Source: an uncultured Paracoccaceae bacterium (GTDB lineage Bacteria; Pseudomonadota; Alphaproteobacteria; Rhodobacterales; Rhodobacteraceae). Taken from it: a stretch of 64,000 nt of DNA. Positions within the stretch are counted from its first letter, which is position 1; every line of letters starts with the position of its first letter. The stretch lies in the NCBI GenBank assembly GCA_947494445.1, contig CANLVD010000002.1:124001-188000 (forward strand), given 5' to 3'. This document shows, in pieces, positions 62,701 to 64,000 of the stretch. The translations under genes and the position numbers were made by a program. Below the pieces are notes generated by a model. It worked only from the letters and a program-made list of their open reading frames with translations, was not told the origin of the DNA and ran no database searches.

Positions 62701-62891
62701 TTGGCGCTCACCAAAGCCTCGACCCGCTCGGGGTCTGCCCCCGGGAACTGCGTCGTGACAGTCGCAAAAAGATTGGTGATCGTCGGGTCCTCCTGACGGC
62801 CAAGCGACAGAAAGGACGCAAGACCGGCCGAGACCAGAACCAGTATGATCAGTGCAACAAGCCGCGGTTGCCGGAAGGTGAGCGTTTCCAT
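59751..62891 (-). CDS. RND-family efflux transporter permease
   Basis: A 1046-residue AcrB/MexB-like pump with twelve transmembrane segments in the usual one-plus-five layout repeated, and two large periplasmic loops (porter and docking domains). GLIVALGLLVDAAIVMTDEVRRR is the conserved helix-4 Asp region. It starts METLTFRQPRLVALIILVLVSAG and exports small toxic molecules using proton flow; substrate unknown. The adaptor gene ends 2 bases before it, and no outer-membrane channel gene is in the window. Confidence 0.93.
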   Translation of the reverse strand: METLTFRQPRLVALIILVLVSAGLASFLSLGRQEDPTITNLFATVTTQFPGADPERVEALVSAKIEEELREIAEIDTVSSISRSGVSVVSVELLETLDEATIEQVWSEARDAVEDARRLFPAGVLAPDFDAEGISAYSAIIAVTAVDSAVSQTVLSRHAEGLGDRLRGIPSTRAVHLFGTPDEEVLIRVDPDKAAALGLTADEISQRIAEADGKMQSGRVLGEVDLSIAVSGEITSLDRLRQIVLRKNATGASVMLSDIAEIDRGPRTPEAELAFANGKPAVLVGVLAQDNVQIDRWMGFVRDELSAGADLVPLGMEEVLLFDQSTYTLNRLADVGLNMAIGVALVVAVLLVTLGLRAAAIVALVLPVVSLATLASMNMIGLPIHQMSVTGLIVALGLLVDAAIVMTDEVRRRLAVGMMRQAAVSDAVRRLAAPLLASTVTTALAFTPMILLPGPAGDFVGSIAIAVVLMLVWSLVVALTVTPALAGWILPSRPDEEQPVRKGVLHSLAKGFEASILLAVTNPVRAIAVALILPVLGFAAFPTLTAQFFPGVDRDQFYIEVDMATGTSITQTTDLVTEMDDILWADEGVKTVYWTVGRSGPAFYYNIVGNRSREPGFAQAMITTQSNEDAARLVSDLQNRFDRLYPEAQIIVRGLVQGPPVDAPVEITIKGQDIATLRSLGDEVRAIMADLDLVVQARAGVNGGAAELRFDIDEVKARRLDLDIADVARQLDAALVGVTGGSLVEGTEQLPVRVRMGPGLRSDIQAISDMPILLPNAPALSAQGLFPAVPLSELATLDLSPAKSVITRTNGVRENTVQAFILPGVLPEEALQDVLAALDARGFELPAGYSLELGGDSDARSNTVGNLMASVGLIVTLTIATIALTFNSFRLTAVALVVCVLSAGLSMLSLAIMQYPFGIQAIIGVIGSIGVSINAAIIILTGLQQDEGARSGDRQAMARVVTGSSRHIISTTITTFGGFLPLILEGGAFWPPFAVAIAGGVLLSTVVSFYFTPPVFALIARREMRDREVQKPTSACMPNHLQIAAE

Positions 62892-62893
62892 GA

Positions 62894-64000
62894 TCAGCTT
62901 TCCTTGTCTGAAGCGGTCAGAATGGACACGCGCTGGCCCGGGGTTACCCTCTGGGGACCTGCGTCAATCAACACGGTTCCATCGGGAAAGGCTCCACGGA
63001 CAAAAACCTGATCGGCATCAACATGCATGATCTCGACCCGCGCTTCCCGCACGGTTTTTTCCTGATCCACGACGAGCACGGACCATTGGCCGCGAAGCCC
63101 TTCTTTCAGACTTGTGATCGGCAGCCAAAGACCGCTTTCAATCACATCCTGTGCCAGTACTAAGTGAGCGATCTGCCCGAACGCGAGGTCATTCACAGCA
63201 TCGATGTTGAAAACAAATGTGCGGGTTCGGGTGACCGGATCAATGTCAGGCAAAACCGCGTCAAGCTCTGCCTTGAAAACCTGTCCGCCGACTTCGACCT
63301 GCGCCCCAACCAGCGCTGATTGCGCGACATCCAGCGGCACGCCGACCCGAAGCTGTGGTTGCCCCAGCGCGACGAGCTCCAGCACGGCCTGACCAGCGTT
63401 CAGGGTCTCCTGACCATCAACCAGACGCCGTGACAGATGCCCGGCAAACGGCGCGTTCAATCGGGATTTTTCGATGCGGATCGCGTTGTCAGTCAGTGCG
63501 GCATCCACTTCGACCAGTCGTGACGTCAGTTCATCCCGTCCGGCCTGTGCCTGATCCATCTGAGCCTGACTGGCGAACCCCTGACGGCTGAGCTTGTCGC
63601 TGCGATCCAGTGTCAGATCGGCGAGGGTCAATTGCGCTTCCAGAGCTGTGCGCGATGCCGCAAGCCGGGTGCGATCAGCCTCAAGCAGCGCAGTGTCCTG
63701 TGTCGCGAGAAGCTGCCCGGCTTGGACGCGCGCTCCCTCATCGGCAAGAATTCGGGACAACCGGCCGGGCAGTTCGAATGACAGAACAGAAGATCTCTGC
63801 GGTTCGATCTGACCGACATAACGCCGCGTTACCTGATAACCTTGCTGCAGATCAACCGCGCGCGTCGAGACGGTTACCGTTGGCGCGGCTTCGGGCGAAG
63901 GGGTTGCTTCGGCCCTCTGTCCCAATTGCGATGCACCGAACTGGACCGCAAACGCGGCAGCGCCAATGACCAGCATGCTGAGCGAAATGCGCCCGATATA
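62894..64000 (-). CDS. RND efflux periplasmic adaptor (5' end outside window)
   Basis: A membrane-fusion protein of the AcrA/MexA type. At least 368 codons are open to the window edge; ATG at 63976 is possible, but the frame continues upstream as YIGRISLS, so the true start is probably outside. A hydrophobic N-terminus (LVIGAAAFAVQFGASQ) is followed by the lipoyl half (YVGQIEPQRSSVLSFELPGRL), a coiled-coil hairpin (about 90-170; LLEADRTRLAASRTALEAQL), the second lipoyl half (LNAPFAGHLSRRLVDGQETL) and a beta-barrel domain. It joins the pump to an outer-membrane channel. Confidence 0.9.
   Translation of the reverse strand, partial: YIGRISLSMLVIGAAAFAVQFGASQLGQRAEATPSPEAAPTVTVSTRAVDLQQGYQVTRRYVGQIEPQRSSVLSFELPGRLSRILADEGARVQAGQLLATQDTALLEADRTRLAASRTALEAQLTLADLTLDRSDKLSRQGFASQAQMDQAQAGRDELTSRLVEVDAALTDNAIRIEKSRLNAPFAGHLSRRLVDGQETLNAGQAVLELVALGQPQLRVGVPLDVAQSALVGAQVEVGGQVFKAELDAVLPDIDPVTRTRTFVFNIDAVNDLAFGQIAHLVLAQDVIESGLWLPITSLKEGLRGQWSVLVVDQEKTVREARVEIMHVDADQVFVRGAFPDGTVLIDAGPQRVTPGQRVSILTASDKES

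Overview
The window reads as chromosomal DNA of a marine alphaproteobacterium of the Rhodobacteraceae/Roseobacter group. This is inferred from the GC-rich coding DNA, the gene orders uvrC-pgsA-moaD-moaE, nrdR-ribD and dnaG-rpoD, the GTTC-N7-GTTC form of the SOS box, and a full set of genes for methylated-amine use. Coding density is very high, with many 4-base ATGA/GTGA stop-start overlaps. No rRNA, tRNA, CRISPR array, insertion sequence or phage was found.

Layout. 1-5.6 kb: rsmE (cut by the window edge) divergent from ubiA, an OmpA-type envelope protein with a small coiled-coil partner, then the minus-strand uvrC-pgsA-moaD-moaE block up to 7.7 kb. 7.7-15 kb: a 314-base AT-rich gap, a pteridine-reductase-like SDR, a Ca2+/Na+ antiporter, a small zinc-ribbon membrane protein, an S49 peptidase, an FrhB-type iron-sulfur flavoprotein, pirin, and the ammonium transporter amt with a 55-residue membrane partner.

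15-34.5 kb: the metabolic core. One minus-strand operon (tmoX-tmoV-tmoW-tdm-FAD oxidoreductase) imports trimethylamine N-oxide (TMAO) and demethylates it to dimethylamine and formaldehyde; a LysR regulator diverges from it. A second minus-strand operon, about 9.7 kb long and divergent from a GntR regulator, carries an FAD oxidoreductase, gmaS, mgsA, mgsB, mgsC, four accessory genes (unknown, nitrilase family, unknown, DUF1330) and tmm. Tmm makes TMAO from trimethylamine; GmaS and MgsABC turn monomethylamine into gamma-glutamylmethylamide and N-methylglutamate. The usual dmm (dimethylamine) and mgd (N-methylglutamate dehydrogenase) genes are not in the window.

34.5-39.6 kb: accessory stretch. 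It holds a small membrane protein, a lower-GC lipoprotein/partner pair, an SOS-box-controlled imuA without imuB-dnaE2, tandem Lin0512-family paralogues, a YebE/DUF533-type protein and a Gfo/Idh/MocA dehydrogenase. 39.7-49 kb: information-processing core (rpoH, rluD, dnaG, rpoD). It is flanked on both sides of dnaG-rpoD by two unfamiliar genes whose N-termini share a short leader resembling that of cargo proteins of extracellular contractile injection systems; this is the most unusual feature of the window. 49-59.8 kb: YjbQ, DUF4389, SDR, nrdR-ribD, then a minus-strand capsule export block (kpsS, Wza/KpsD-like lipoprotein, kpsC) lying between ribD and ribE, followed by rpe, gph and aroQ. 59.8-64 kb: an RND efflux pump and its adaptor, the latter running off the window end.
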